Origin: Megachile rotundata
Taxonomy: Eukaryota > Arthropoda > Insecta > Hymenoptera > Megachilidae
Direction: 5' to 3'
DNA length: 64,000 nucleotides
NCBI RefSeq assembly: GCF_050947335.1
Contig: NC_134984.1
Span: 7,979,926-8,043,925, forward strand
Positions 1-13,089 of this stretch are shown here, in pieces. Position numbers and translations under genes: made by a program. Under the pieces are notes generated by a model, which saw nothing but the letters and a program-made list of their open reading frames with translations, did not search any database and was not told the DNA's origin. Each line of letters begins with the position of its first letter. Within the stretch, counting starts at the first letter, position 1.

Positions 1-449
1 AGACTGTAAAGAAAGATAGAAGAATTTATAATACGTTTCTGTTTGATCTGTGCAAAGAAACGATTGCTGAAGTTTATCAAGCCGAGTACGAGAAACCGGG
101 TCCAAGTTGGACGAAGCCAAACGTGAAAACGAAACCAATTATGAAAATTCCCAAAACTATAGAAGAACTTAACGCTTATGTGAACAAAGAGGTGGCCACG
201 TTGTTTGGTTTCAAGACGAAACTGCAACGGGAAAATATGGTAATGCGTTGGAGCAGAAAACGACGAGACAGAGTCGACGAATTGTTGGCTAGAGAGGCCC
301 AAGCCGAGGAAGACGAATGGACGAAGTTCCATCACGATGAACTCGCGGTAAAAAATGGTCTCACTGTAACTATATTGGATACTTTGATAATGGAAACTGT
401 GAACGTGGTTAAAGTGGCATATGCAAAGAAAAGAAAAGTAATGGTTTAA
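1..449 (+). CDS. C-terminal end of a CEP350-like centrosomal protein (partial, last exon)
   Basis: An open frame runs from the window edge (first full codon at position 3) to TAA at 447-449, about 148 residues, with no stop and clearly coding composition. The C-terminal half is very charged and contains KRRDRVDELLAREAQAEEDEW, followed by a helix ending in TLIMETVNVV. Upstream are a FLFDLCKETIAEVY helix and a W-T-K-P motif. From memory, this order (FDL helix, WxKP, LFGF, R-K-RDRVD-x-LL, EEEEW, DELxVK, L-x-T-L-I) matches the conserved C-terminus of CEP350, a large centrosome and microtubule-anchoring protein. The match was not confirmed by search. The start and all other exons lie to the left of the window. 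It converges on icarapin, tail to tail, 6.7 kb apart. An alternative is another DUF4378-like protein. Confidence 0.68.
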   Translation, partial: TVKKDRRIYNTFLFDLCKETIAEVYQAEYEKPGPSWTKPNVKTKPIMKIPKTIEELNAYVNKEVATLFGFKTKLQRENMVMRWSRKRRDRVDELLAREAQAEEDEWTKFHHDELAVKNGLTVTILDTLIMETVNVVKVAYAKKRKVMV

Positions 450-2564
450 TGGTTTTACAATGTTATTATGATTGAGATATTAGTACTCAAATAGGTTCTA
501 AGACAATCGTTTTATCGTGAAAAAGAGCGGCATATTTTATTTTTAAATTCTTTAAATTGGCCCGAACTGCCATATTTTTAACGATTTACCAAGTAATTAA
601 TTTTGTATCCATTTCTGCCCTGCAAATAAGCTATAGGCTGGTTCCTATTTATTTCTTTGATGAAATTGTTTGCTTTTAAATAAGAAAAAACCGGAATGAA
701 TACTTTATTGTATTGGAGCTTAAGAAGTGTAACAGCTCATTTTATGAACTGTAGAATTAAAGAAAGTAAAGTATTTGTAATTTGTAGAATAAGGTCATGT
801 AGAAGTTGATAATCAAACGTCATAGGTTTGTTCTGTTACAGCTAAGTATTATTATTAGGGTATCTGATATAAGAGTGATGCAATTTATATTTGCATATAG
901 TGGGGAATATAGTAGCACATATAATGTAAGAATTTCGTTAATGTCTACTTATAAGAGTGTAGTTATTGATTTTATGATTCTGGGCGTTTTGTTCGAATAA
1001 TTACTCAAGCAAGATTATTTTATATAGTTCTTAGTAATATATGTTCCTTGTGTGATTTTTGTTTCATCTTGTTTCGAATTAATAGATTTTAAGTTCTCTT
1101 TTTGGTATTTATATAGCAATTAGAATTAACGATTATAACTTAAATAATATTTTAAGCAAGATTACGTGTTGTTAGGTAAAAAGGTATTTAGAAAATATTC
1201 GAATAAAATGCCCTTTAAGTTATTATATGCATTTTTAATAGTTCTGTTATAGAAGTCGTTGGCTGTGGAACGTAAAATGTTCTTACTATGCCATATCGGA
1301 CTTCGTAGATTTATGCTCAACTATGTATAATAAAATTAACAAAATTTTAACCAAAAGACTGATACTTTGGGGCCATTTTGATCTAAATTTCAGACATTCT
1401 AATGAAATATGTAATTACATATAAGCGGTAGATAAAAATTAATTATAAATTGGCATTAAGAAAGCAGCTTATGTTGGCTATTCGTAACAAAAGAGGGTAG
1501 CTTTAATATTCATTATAGCTCTTTTATTATGTAAAACCGGGTATAAAAACGATACATATATGTATTATTAATCGGAAAATGTTAATGATCGGTTGAATCG
1601 GTTATATACATTTTAGTCTACCTGAGTTAGCAGTACGCTAACTTGGTTCCCTATCGCATTTAAGTTTTACGTTTGTGGTTGTGATGTCTATTTAATGCCC
1701 ACAAAACAATACCAGCGATTCATTAGTGTGTGAATGCATAACAGCGGTGGAATGAATGGAACCTCAGCTTTAATTGTTACGACCGTTTTGTAATACTTTG
1801 ATGAATTTTCGCACGTCTTTTAAAGAGATAGTAAGCGTTAGTTCTTTCTTTGACGTGTGACTTCTAGACTTCTGTGTATTTAGCAATGTATATATATATG
1901 ACACGCTCAAATGTTGGAAAGAGTGTATAGGTTTTCATTTTGTAGAGAGATCAGCTAACAATTTTTATTCTTGGTGGTTCAGTCATGAATTATCATGAAG
2001 GAGATACGACTTTTTAATTTCTGTGTTGTCTGTCCTTATTTTGTTCGCGGTCAGCTCGACAAACTGAGACTGATTGCATTCGTAGTTGTTATACGTAAAC
2101 ATTGTTCACGTACGTAGAGTTGAATATGTACTTAATTAAGGTATAATATATTTTATAATAAATTTTTTGAAAAATTTACAGTGATTCTTTTAATATTCCA
2201 ATGAATAATTGATGACGAAAGAAAGGTTTATAAGAAATTTGATGTGTAATTCAGCATTGTTATTTTTCATATATTTGTATCTTTATGTAAATTTGTTTTC
2301 ATACATTTATTTTAATGAAGTCGTTTTCATTATAATCAGAATAAGTAAGCCTTTTAGAATTGAAAAATGATGTGATACTTAATTTTATTGTTTTATACGG
2401 ATGATTCAATGCCGTAAAGCAGTGATTTTTCATTTTTTGAAGTTATCGAATATTTTTTATTCTAACAATAAGAACAATTTATAGAACATCAGAATCACCA
2501 AGGTCAAAAAATTTGCTACACGTTTTGATTATGGATAGAAAATTAGACTTGAACATTTTAAGTA
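450..2564. other. 3' flank of the CEP350-like gene
   Basis: AT-rich DNA with no credible coding region. It probably starts with the 3' UTR of the gene ending at 449. AATAAA hexamers at 1202-1207 and 1329-1334 and an ATTAAA at about 756-761 are candidate polyadenylation signals, but none can be chosen from sequence alone. The short open frames here are AT-rich and unlike any family I recognise. Confidence 0.5.
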
Positions 2565-2750
2565 TTGGAAATTGGAGAATTTCTGGATTTAGAAACTGGA
2601 ATTACAATATTTCAGAATTAGAAAATTTGGAAATTTAGAGATTTGGTGATTTTTAAATTTTAAAATTTGGAGTTTAGGACACTTCGAACTGTGGAAATTT
2701 AACAATTTGAATCTTTAAAATTTGAAAGTTTAGGCTTTTAGCAATTTAGG
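2565..2750 (+). repeat. Short-period AAATTTGG-type array
   Basis: A run of degenerate 8-10 bp units of the form (g)aaatttgg/aatttaga with A/T-for-G drift. This is the first of at least eight such arrays in the window. It abuts the TTAA MITE starting at 2752. Confidence 0.75.
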
Positions 2751-2751
2751 A

Positions 2752-2997
2752 TTAATCCTTTGCACTATTTTGACGAGTCTGACTCGTGACGCACTCGTAC
2801 TTCGGCCGTGATCAATTTTACTCGAACTTACGCTTCAATTTGGAGTTCAAGTCCAATTATAATTTGCATAGTCAACGATTGCATTATAACATATTGACTT
2901 AACATTTCAAATTTTTTTGTCTAATTTAATACTGTAGCTGTAATTATTCAGTTTTGGCTGACGCACCTGACAAATAAGTCATAGTGCAAGGGGTTAA
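2752..2997 (+). mobile_element. TTAA-flanked MITE, family A (GACGAGTCTGACTCGTGACG type)
   Basis: 246 bp bounded by TTAA at 2752-2755 and 2994-2997. The ends are imperfect inverted repeats: left TCCTTTGCACTATTTTGACG, right (reverse complement) CCCCTTGCACTATGACTTAT. It carries no coding capacity. Related copies lie at 41241-41471, 41498-42240 (interrupted) and 42246-42479 (inverted). TTAA duplication with ends starting CCC is the signature of piggyBac-superfamily insertion, so a non-autonomous piggyBac derivative is inferred. Confidence 0.75.
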
Positions 2998-3954
2998 TAA
3001 ACTAAAATAGTACAATACATGTTATATTGTTATACTTACAGTTTTTTACAGAAGAAATAAATTTTGATGGATTATTATATATTTCTGTGTTATACATATA
3101 TTATAACAGCTAACTAGAAATGAATTTTAATTAGAAAATAATTTCTGCTATTTTTTTTCCTTTCTCTTAAGGGTACTAGGACTCCTTTCCATTAAATAGG
3201 TATATGACGTAAATAACATTTTCACTCATGAATTATATATATTATTAAGATTTCAATGAAACTTATGTGAATGATAGTTTTCAAGAAAACATTTGACACG
3301 TATTTTTTCTATATCAATCATCGTTCACATTGAAGGGATGATAATATCCCTCAAAGTTAAATGCTGAAATCATATTTTTGAGAATATCTACGGAATTAAA
3401 AGAGATAATTGGAAGCTTTTATTTCTGAATCGTGGGTCTTTTAATAGAGAATTTTTCTGCATAACAAAATTTTAATAAACTTTATTTGTTTAAATAATAT
3501 TTTGAAAATTCAGAATTTTCGTTTAAATTTTGTTTACGAAACGTTGAAGTATTTTTTTGCAACTTTGTGTATGTAAACTATGGACTAAGATAGAGAATAC
3601 GTGTCTTTGAAATTTGTTGTTATTAGCAATATTTATTAGATAAAAATGTCATAATTTTAACAATCTTGTAGAATATTCTGGATATTATATACTTCTTCAT
3701 ATGCCGTTAGTTGATTTACCGATAATTATTGTAAGCATCACAGGTATGAGAGTGACGCGGTTCTCATCACCGCCGCATACAGGCTTTTATGTCCAATATT
3801 GTCAAAAACTAATTTAATTTTGTTGAGTATACTACAAATTATCGAACGTAATCTCAATACATTAATCGATAAACAAAATATTGTACAGTATCATGACATT
3901 ATATGTAAATATCGTCCTGAAAAATTGTTTTATCGTGTAGTTGCTACCGTGCTA

Positions 3955-4203
3955 TTAACCCTTTGCACTCCTATGTCTAGTGTTGCTCGATATCAAATTT
4001 CTCTTGGATCTTATAAATAATTCAGATAAATAGATTGGTTGAATATATATATTTTGATTTATTTACTATTTATAATAAATGAAAAATGTATTTGTCACAT
4101 ACTCCACACTATTGCAATATATTTTATTGAGAACCTCTTTTTTGTCTACTTTGTAAATGAAGGAACTGGCAGATAATAGAAATTAAGGAGTGCAAAGGGT
4201 TAA
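3955..4203 (+). mobile_element. TTAA-flanked MITE, family B, copy 1
   Basis: 249 bp between TTAA at 3955-3958 and TTAA at 4200-4203. The left end reads CCCTTTGCACTCCTATGTC and the right end is the inverse, AGGAGTGCAAAGGG. The interior matches the copies at 31310-31794 and, inverted, 42476-42738. It is non-coding. A piggyBac-like origin is inferred from TTAA and the CCC ends. This copy is the uninterrupted reference that shows where the nested element in copy 2 inserted. Confidence 0.85.
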
Positions 4204-7121
4204 CATCGATTTGTTGCGTAATAATATTACTTTAATAAAACTTTGAATTGTGTTTGGATTAACATCCAATTGCTAACTCTGTGTCGTAATCAATATCGGC
4301 TTCTAACAAGTTTAATTTTTTCTTCTTAATTTCTTAAAAATCTCAGTTTTCAAAAGTTCTAAATATTGTATTTGGACTGGACACTTTACGGCCGTAAAAG
4401 TAAAAAATTAGTACTGTGAGCTATGAAAGGAAAGTAATAGAAAAATGTGTTTGTTGACTCTGCATAATATTAATGCTACTTACCGAAAATTTGTACGTAC
4501 TATCCGTACGTACAAGGAAGTCTCTAATCTATCATTTTTGAAGGGATCTATTGAATCCTATCGTCCTAAACCATCCTGGCAGCCTAGACGGGAATAATCA
4601 TGTAAAATGGGAATTCTGAAAGCAAAAATGGCATAGTGCACAAATGGGTGTCCGCGTCGCACAGTCATCTAAGATCGTCAAAAAAGAGAAAAAAATTACT
4701 TCTTTGAAAATTTATTTTTCTTAGTAAAAGAAGACTATCTTTTTATTTTCAAATGAATGCAGTATTATGTTTTATACAAGATTCTACCATTTTATAATTT
4801 ACGATATCATGATACTCTTTTAGTCTCACCACTTACGAGTTGTAACATATTTAAGTTGCATCTGGTTTTATGACTGTTTAGAGAATACCTTTTACTGAGA
4901 GGGTAATGGCACATGTAAGGTATTTTTATTTAAATGGGTCTACAAGTTCCTTTTTTAAAATTTTTTTTACTTATCTCTTATTTCAGTTATATCATATCTT
5001 CTATTTTTATATTACTCATGAAACAACTACTGATGAAATAATTTAAGATTTCATAAGAAGTAAAGAAAACTATTTTATTCTTCAAATCAAATTTTATTAA
5101 GTTCTATTAAGTTTTCGTTAAAAATATTTGTACTCGTTCTACTTGAGTTCATTCAGGATTAAATTAAGAATGTTTCATTGAGGTTTTAAACTCTAACAAT
5201 AATTAATTAATATTAAAACTGTCAAATCGGTCAAAATGAGCAGTTCACAAGTATATTTTCAATTAAAAAATTTGTATATTTTCATTTCCTTCAAGATAAA
5301 GAATTTATGTTTCACTGTTTATTTCTTTACCTTTTTCCTTTATTTTCAATTTCAAATTAAGCGAGTATTACACGCCGGTAGGTTAGTGCTGAGTAAAATA
5401 TCTGTTATGTGGGAAAAGGAAAAAATCAACGTAATATGCCAACTATATTTATTTATTATGCTAACACGTTCTCTTTTATTAAAAAATATATATTTGTAAT
5501 TCTATTACAACTTTATTTTGATCCCAACTCAGTCGAAAAATTAACGAGAACAGGTATATCGTTAACTATCTTTAAATTGTTCAATATCAAATTGCACTTT
5601 TCTAATTACTCTTACTTTGTTCACTCTACTTACAGACAAGCATTGTACTTGTTTTTTTCCCAATTATCTATTAGCATAAATAAAATACGGCTGACCGTTA
5701 CAAGTAAGCTAAATATACACGTATAAAATTATACTCTTACTAATAGGCTTTTAAGAGTAGAGAATGGAAAAATAGAACTCAGAAGAAACGTAAAAGAAAT
5801 ATTTTAACGAGAAAAATATTCCTGTTTCCTTTCAAACCGTATCACTGTAGAATTATTATAGATAGTACAATCTGTAGTAAATTATATTAGTCTCACTACT
5901 TCTGGTACATCTTATAGGAAGGGTGGGTATCAGGGTACGAACAAGATATGTACTTGAAAGGTCAAACAAATAAGACACAAGAAGTCGATCCGATATTATG
6001 TTCCTATCGACCTGGTTGTCTAGACCAGTCTAAAAGCAGCTTCTTGCATCGCAACTCTATTTGGATTTTCAACTGTACATCTTGTTCCTGCCATAATGCC
6101 CATCTTTATCTTACAGGATTGTCGCATAACGGAGCTACACAGAACATGATATACCACCCGTAGAGTTCGTCTTCAAATAATCGTTACAGCGATCTCTGTT
6201 TCGATACATATGCGACTTATACGGTTATCAAGTACTGGGAAACATGTAAATATATGTAATGCATATATCATCTCTATAGCTCTACGATAGTTGACACTCT
6301 TTTATCTCGCGAAAGTTTACACGGTGTACCCTCACACACGAATTGTCAGACTGAATCTGAAAGAAGGTTCAACGGCGGACGGAAATCCCCTTTCATTTTG
6401 CTGTTTTATTGATTTTTATTATAGTAACTTGTACACAGGACACTTTGTATAAAATATAGAGTCGAAAAAGTCGCTAAACTATTTAAACTTCTATCATTAG
6501 TTTATTGTAAAGGGATGTGACATATTTACCAGTTGGAAGTGCATTAATTACGTTGTATTCAAGTATGCATTCAAGTAGTATTCAAAGTATGCATTAATAA
6601 GAATATTAATATTTCTTACTTTAGCATTTTAGTTTGTTATTTCTCATTACTAGTAGGTACAGAATTTACAGTATATTAGAAATATAGAATTTTCTGTTTC
6701 AATTTTTAGTTATTTGACTATGTAATTAATATGAATTACATATCGTTCGCTAATATGGTATTAAGATTTCTAATAGTATCTAGTATTTTAATATTCTATT
6801 CTCAATCATTAGAATCATTTTACAGCAGTCTTCAGAATTTTATTTCTTGCATTTCAACTATGGATTACCAATGGTATTAACAATTATACTATTTTTACCA
6901 AAACAACAAGTTCGTTGAAATGCAAGAAAAGAACATTGAAAAATAAAGAGTTATAAATCAACAACAAATAAGACAATTTTGAATCTCCTTATGTACAAAT
7001 TAATCGTTAATTTTTAACGGAAGATTTACACGCAAGTTTCATAAAAAGAACAATCTTTCAGATTCAGTAAATTCCGACGCTAACAGATATATTTTAAGCT
7101 GTTTACATTTCTTCTGTACAT
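4204..7121. other. Intergenic region between the two convergent genes
   Basis: AT-rich and without a recognisable gene. 5206-5380 resembles the 5' part of the TTAA-flanked family G (TTAATATTAAAACTGTCAAA, followed by a GGTCAAAATGA motif). 5910-6380 is somewhat GC-richer but shows no convincing frame. TTTATT at 6839-6844 reads AATAAA on the minus strand and is a plausible but unproven polyadenylation signal for icarapin, about 280 bp past its stop. Confidence 0.45.
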
Positions 7122-7421
7122 TTAAGCATTTAGAGTGTCGACTTGGTTCTTCGGTATCTCGTTATCGAAATCTTCCATGGTTTCCACACTTCTTGGCGGC
7201 GCTGTGGTGCTCTCTTCTTTGCTGATTACGGTTTTGCTGGTCGTCACCATACCACCGGTGGGTAAAGTGGTTACTTCGGCATCTGCGTCGCTTTCGGTCA
7301 TAAGGATCGTTTCGTTTTGGGGTGTCACGTCGATAACACGGACACGGATCAGTATTCCAGATTCATCGTCACCATCCATGTAGGTCGTTTCGTTTATGGT
7401 CACTACGTGTCCATCGATGAC
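7122..7421 (-). CDS. Icarapin, terminal coding exon
   Basis: On the minus strand the exon follows the acceptor ATCTTTGCAG and opens in phase 0 with GTC ATC GAT GGA, giving 99 residues and TAA at 7122-7124. Recognisable family features are the VIDGHVVTINETTY block, the RVRVIDV-PQNETIL block with two N-glycosylation sequons (NET, NET), an S/T-rich acidic linker and the C-terminal EDFDNEIPKNQ motif. From family knowledge, icarapin is a secreted venom-gland protein of bees and a minor allergen (Api m 10) of unknown biochemical activity. The exon is intact with no frameshift. The preceding intron is 2520 bp (7422-9941). Identity is from memory of the family, and the match is strong across all three exons. 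Confidence 0.95.
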   Translation of the reverse strand, partial: VIDGHVVTINETTYMDGDDESGILIRVRVIDVTPQNETILMTESDADAEVTTLPTGGMVTTSKTVISKEESTTAPPRSVETMEDFDNEIPKNQVDTLNA

Positions 7422-9941
7422 CTGCAAAGATCGTCATATTCCCTTAGATTTAAAGAAATTTTACTTCGGACTACTAAAGCAATTAAATGACCATTTTAAT
7501 TAAAAAACATAAAAAGCAATTTTATGTTACAAAATTTGGTGAAGTCATTTTTTTAAAATATATGTTGATTTTCACTGAGATAAATTAACGTGTACACTAA
7601 TTTATGTTTTATCGTTTGTTTATTTGTCAATTATTTCTTTTTTCAAAGTAAGTGTACATTATACGTTGGTAGATGAAAGTACTTTGTCTCATATATTTTA
7701 TATTTTGGTCATACGAACAAGGAGAGTGTAAAACCTTTGGGCTAAAGATTCAGCTGAAACTTTACGCATTTATAAATTTCGTTCTCCTTACGGATATATA
7801 ATATGGACACATACTCAGTTGGGACATGTATGGACACAAACACATTTTTTAGACATTGATGATTAAAGTTTTAGTGTTATTATAAATATTATTTCAGTTT
7901 GAAGGATTGCGATCGTGTAACCTATCGAGATTTTGTACGCCATTGATCACAATTTCATATTCCTGTTAATGAAGTTATATATTCTGCCTTTCATTAATTT
8001 ATTTATTGGCTATATCTAACTAATTAAATTTCACATACAATAATGAACTCTAAATTTCAAATAAAACGATTTCATTTATCGACAATAAAAGACATCAATG
8101 TCACTTGCTACAGGTACTTATACAAGTGCTGCGTTCATTACAAAATAATGACAAAAATATTATTAAAGGGAACTGTTAAAAATAAAGGAAACCAAACGCA
8201 ACCTATAAAGTATAATTTCTTCTTTCCATTTTAAATGCATAAAATCTAAACATAGAGTGTTTAAAAAATACAGTGTTGTTTATTTACAATGTCATTATAT
8301 TTAATTGTATTGCAATTTTGTTCTTTAAACTGCACTACTGCATATCTACTACAACTAATACTGTTATGCAAAAAAGCGATAATGATTCATGCAAAAGTGA
8401 ATTGAAACGATAAAATGGCTGAACGATTCAAAAAGGAGTTTTGAAATTCTGTTCAGTGTTCAGTGGAATGACGAGCTTCAAATAGAGGCCCTCTAATCAG
8501 TGTCCCCAAATAGTTAACCAGGTTAGATCGTTTACGACATGTTTTAGTGAAACCTACATTGTAAAATTCAATTTGTGAAGAATGCTTTAACCAAAAGATA
8601 CGAGTTACATGAATAATATAGCTTTATTCATTTTTAATATATTATGTCCTTGTTTTATTTAACAACGTAAATCTTTTAAAAGTTTTTACGTTTAATTTAC
8701 AACGAGTTAAAGTAAAATATTTATGTACCATGTTATCGAAATTTATATGTATTTCATTTGTAAAAATAAAATGAGCGATACGTCACTCATATACAATCAT
8801 GTATTATTACTAAAGTTTATTATTTATGTAACTTGTGTCTCTCATTTAAGACACACCGTTATTTATAAGTTAAACTTCGCGGTATTTCGTTGAAAAATGG
8901 CGGCATCAATCAAAAATGCAATTTCTCTGTTCCAAGAATTTAAGGCGAAGATTCAACACTTCCTCACGCTTTCTTGTTTGAAAAATTCTTCGTGTAACTA
9001 AAGTGAATGCTACAAATCCTAATTTTACAATCCAACTTCAAAACTTCGGAAAGTATGAAAGCATATAAAAATATAGATGCGTATCTTGCGAAGAATTACT
9101 AAACAATGACATTTTATTACTGTCCTAAATGTTTCATTAACATATTATGTTCTTAATAATTGTGTATCACTTTCAAATCTAATTTTATTAATACATCTTA
9201 AGATATCGGACAAAATCGTTCTTTTATCACTTTCAAAATTTAGAATATGTCAACTTATGTCAAAATCACTAGTTGGTTTCGAAATATAGAATATATGTCA
9301 ATACTAATTTGTTATGCATTCATGTATTAAAATATTTAGCCAATTTATTACAAAACTTAGTTTAAAAAATGCGGTGTGTAATTAAAATTAAACTATGAGT
9401 GTAGATGACAACCCTAAGATAAATTTTCCTATTATTAACAACGAATTATTTTTTTAGCTAATACTGTATAATTTTTTATTTTACACGTTGAATATATGCG
9501 TCGACAGTAAGTTTTGAAATTAAATTGGATTGACTTATGAGCTGTAATTGTATTAAAATGTATAAGTTGTAACTGTGTAAACTGCAAGCGCATAATATAA
9601 CATAATTATATTGTGTTGCTTGTATAAGTATAATTATATAATAATTGTATAATATTTGTTACTACGTAAGTTATAATTACATAAATAAGTTGCAGTCGTT
9701 TCAAATAAGATAAATTACATTTTTATAGAAGCATATTAATTTTCCACGTAATTAAAAATTTGTAAAGTAATAAGATGCCGATAAATTTTCCTTGCATTTA
9801 AATTCGACGAAGTGAAAGACAAAGGGAAGCTCTGCAGGTGGCAAAGCGCTAACAGAAGATAAGAAATTTGTCAGCGCAGCTAACTGATGATTAGCCAAAC
9901 GAGCCAGATGGAAATTATAGTAATGTTCGTACGTGACTCAC
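7422..9941 (-). other. Icarapin intron between the last two exons
   Basis: 2520 bp with donor GTGAGT at 9941-9936 and acceptor ending CAG at 7422-7424 on the minus strand, joining AAG to GTC in phase 0. The interior is AT-rich. 7560-7660 resembles part of family G. No other gene is visible. Confidence 0.85.
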
Positions 9942-10054
9942 CTTGGTAGTGGAAGTGGTGTTTGCTCCTTCAGGAATTTTGCTCCAGGGCACATCTTGCT
10001 CGGGAATACGTGACAAAATGCCAGCCATCTGATCCCTCAACCTTTTCATCTGGG
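9942..10054 (-). CDS. Icarapin, penultimate coding exon
   Basis: A 113-bp exon on the minus strand. The acceptor is CTCTTTTCAG at 10064-10055 and the donor is GTGAGT at 9941-9936. It supplies two bases that complete a split Ala codon (phase 1), then 37 codons with QMKRLRDQMAGILSRIPEQ, a WSKIPEGANTT segment carrying one N-glycosylation sequon (NTT), and TTK at the end. The MAGILSRIPEQ stretch is the most conserved family signature. A second AG five bases further in would give the wrong phase, which fixes the start at 10054. The upstream exon lies 35.2 kb away. Confidence 0.95.
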
Positions 10055-10103
10055 CTGAAAAGAGGTCGGAGATTAGAAACGAGAAGTTGTGAAGAGACGA
10101 CGT

Positions 10104-10121
10104 AAACACACACACACACAC
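10104..10121. repeat. (CA)n microsatellite
   Basis: A short pure ACACAC run just inside the large intron, next to the icarapin acceptor. A purine-rich GAAGGAAGAAG tract follows at about 10185-10250. Confidence 0.85.
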
Positions 10122-11940
10122 GTACACCATCTGTCGCTATGTGTCTCTCTCACTATCTTTTGTGCAAAAAAAAGAAATATGAATGGGAAGGAAGAAGAAG
10201 GGGGTAGAAAAACGATTTAGAAGAAGGGACCGAGGGAACAAGAGGGATAAAAGGAAACGACATCAGAGATGTGAAATTGAAGAACGAAATGTAATATTGA
10301 AACTTCATGGAACGTGTTCGAATCGGGTGAGAATATTTGTAGAAATGGCAGAAGAACCGACATATTTTTAAAGAATCATAAATAATTTTCGACACATCCG
10401 CGGTCGTAATTTTGCGTCCTTTCAAAGATTCGGAAATTTTATCCTCATAATTTCATCATCTTCTGCGATTATATTTTTAATGAACTCGAGTGATGTTGGT
10501 AAAATTATAATTTATCTTAATTTCATTTCTGAAGGTTTTATGCATATGGTTCTCAATAAGTGTACCATTGATTATATGGGATATTAAATAAATAGATAGC
10601 AAGATTTTTAAACTAGGTAAAATAAACCCAAATATACACACTGTTTTTATTAAGCAAGCATTCTATGTACTTTTTTTATTGGTAATATTGTTTGTTTATC
10701 ACATTTGTTAATATATTTCTGCCTATATGTATAATTATTCTGTTATTTTTTATCTATACTATGTATTTCCATCACGCTTTAATAAAGAGTTTAAAATCGT
10801 ATGTTAATATTAACATTTTATTTATGGAATACGTCAATAAACTTTGGCAGAAAAATACTGGGACACCCTGCACAATACGTAGTATATTATACTTTCTATA
10901 ATATTTTACATGTTCAGCTACGCAAAAAGGACCAACAGAAATTACTATTATTCTCGTTCTCAATCGTCTATCCATCGTTCTCAAAGAACCGAAGATTTAA
11001 TATTCGAAAATCGTGGAGTAAACGGGTGATTGATCACGAGGAAATAAACGATCACGGATAGTAATATATCGTCTTCTCCCAAAAGTAAATTGAGAACGAT
11101 CGAATACACGAGTTGCAATCGAACCTGCACTGTTCGTATGAAACGATGTTGGGAAAGCCTCGAGAAGGACGTGTACGTTATTCACGAAGGCTAACATCAG
11201 GCATAATTTAAGAAGCTGTAAAGAAACATTAAGACCAGGTTACTAGGAGAGACAGGGACTAAAATAGAAACTATAATTTGCTTCTATAGAATCGTTTATG
11301 AAAATTATGCTTAATCGTCTTATCAGCACAACTGAATAATGGCTTAATATTGTTCCACCTTATGTGATTTTTTCTGTGCCACTTTCAAGGATGACCCAGC
11401 TCTTGACATTATTGTCATTCTAAATAGCGATAGCGATGCATAGTTTTCTATTGAACAGTCTTTACAACGATCGTACGTAGAGATAGATGTAGCATGTACA
11501 TGAATTACGATCACAATAGTATTATGTGTGCCATCAATTCTATTTATTTTTTGCCTACATAAGCGTGAGTGGAAAATTCTAGTGAATACTTTTAAATTCA
11601 AGTATTTTTTAACAAATAGGATAACTTTAATTCACTATTATTGTTTGTCAGTTTCTAGAAGCCGATATAAAAATCTGCTTTTTTGGATGTATTTGTAAAA
11701 CTCATAAACTGTATTAATCATTCTGCGACTTTTGAAGGAAACTAACTAATTAAACTTCTGTTTAAATAATGTATGAGAATATAACTTTCAAAAGAAAATT
11801 ATACCAAAGAATTTTTACATATATTGACAGAGTTACTAACTGCAACAAATGCAATTTGAATGCTTGAGATTTAGCGCCAAATTCAAAATGTTGATGTTAG
11901 TGGATTAAAGAAGAATTCAAATTTTCGCAAAGATTATAAT
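10122..11940. other. Intron sequence, no gene recognised
   Basis: AT-rich with a slightly GC-richer patch at 10960-11190 (GATCACGAGG, GATCGAATACACG). The short open frames on both strands have no recognisable domain and look fortuitous. Confidence 0.4.
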
Positions 11941-11944
11941 ATAT

Positions 11945-12075
11945 TACTTATAATATTTATATTTGTAATATTTATAGCGTTTAGAATATTTATATTTGTA
12001 ATATTTATAGCGTTTAGAATATTTATAGTATTTACAATATTTGTAGTATTTGTGACATGTACAGTATTCGTAATG
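11945..12075 (+). repeat. Tandem repeat with a unit of about 35 bp
   Basis: Near-identical consecutive copies of a unit containing ATATTTATATTTGTAATATT and TATAGCGTTTAGA, then progressively diverged shorter copies ending around 12075. Confidence 0.8.
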
Positions 12076-13089
12076 TTAATAAAGTTCTATGTAATATTTG
12101 TTAAGAATTCTATTTTAACAGTGTTATTTTATTTATTGTATTTCATTCCGTATTTTTTAAATTGGTTTTAATATTCCTATAAAATTACTATACTCACATA
12201 GTGATTAATTACCTTCATTCTTATTTACAATTAAGAAAATAAAAGTTAGATCCAAATAAACTTTTCGTCCGTCTCTAAATTACAATTAAAAAATAAATAA
12301 AAGAATTGTGCAGTCATTTTCATTAAACTTTTAAGTAGCAAATTATTATATGGTACTAATAGTATTTTACGATATTTCTATGTTATCAAACAGTGTCAGA
12401 GTTTGTTTCTAATAAATAAGACTCGTATTGCAAACAAGTCGACACTTCACATGACCGATTACAAACCTCGACAATGTAACAATAATTTATACTTGAATCG
12501 AGGTCAACGTATGTATACGTGATAACACGATTCAGTATTTCATTGTGATTACAATACGGAATAAAATGAACCACTGTATCGATTGATTATTATTGCTACG
12601 TGGAATCTTAACGGGGATAGGTCACTAGCTTATTGTGCGATCACGTTCTCATTTGCATTAAAAAAAGCTGTGCCGCTAAAGCATTTCGTCGAAATAACAG
12701 CTTTACTGATGTATTATGTATAGCTATATACGTATATTGTGATCATTCATTGCCAATAGATATGAAGATGCTAAATAATTATCGGCAATTGTTTCTCAGC
12801 GAGATATTGGATATAATTATTCGGTGTTCCATTTATTAATGGCCTATGAACGAGATAATTTCGGTGACAATATCAGAGACCGAGATACATATAATTTTAT
12901 TCATGTATTATCGAGACTATAATATGGAATTAATGTATCTCTAAAATAATCAAAAACGGTGCGCTTGTATTTTGAAGATTAAAAACTAAAAATTTTTACA
13001 CTTGTTAGTACATTGGCATATAAGTCCTGAAAATTGTAAAACATTTGAAATGATATAAAAGTAACATAGGAACATAGAAAGTTCAAACT

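Noticed and set aside
7135..7383. Open frame on the plus strand opposite the last icarapin exon
   Set aside because: It is the antisense of a confirmed coding exon. Its hydrophobic composition comes from reading S/T/E-rich codons backwards.
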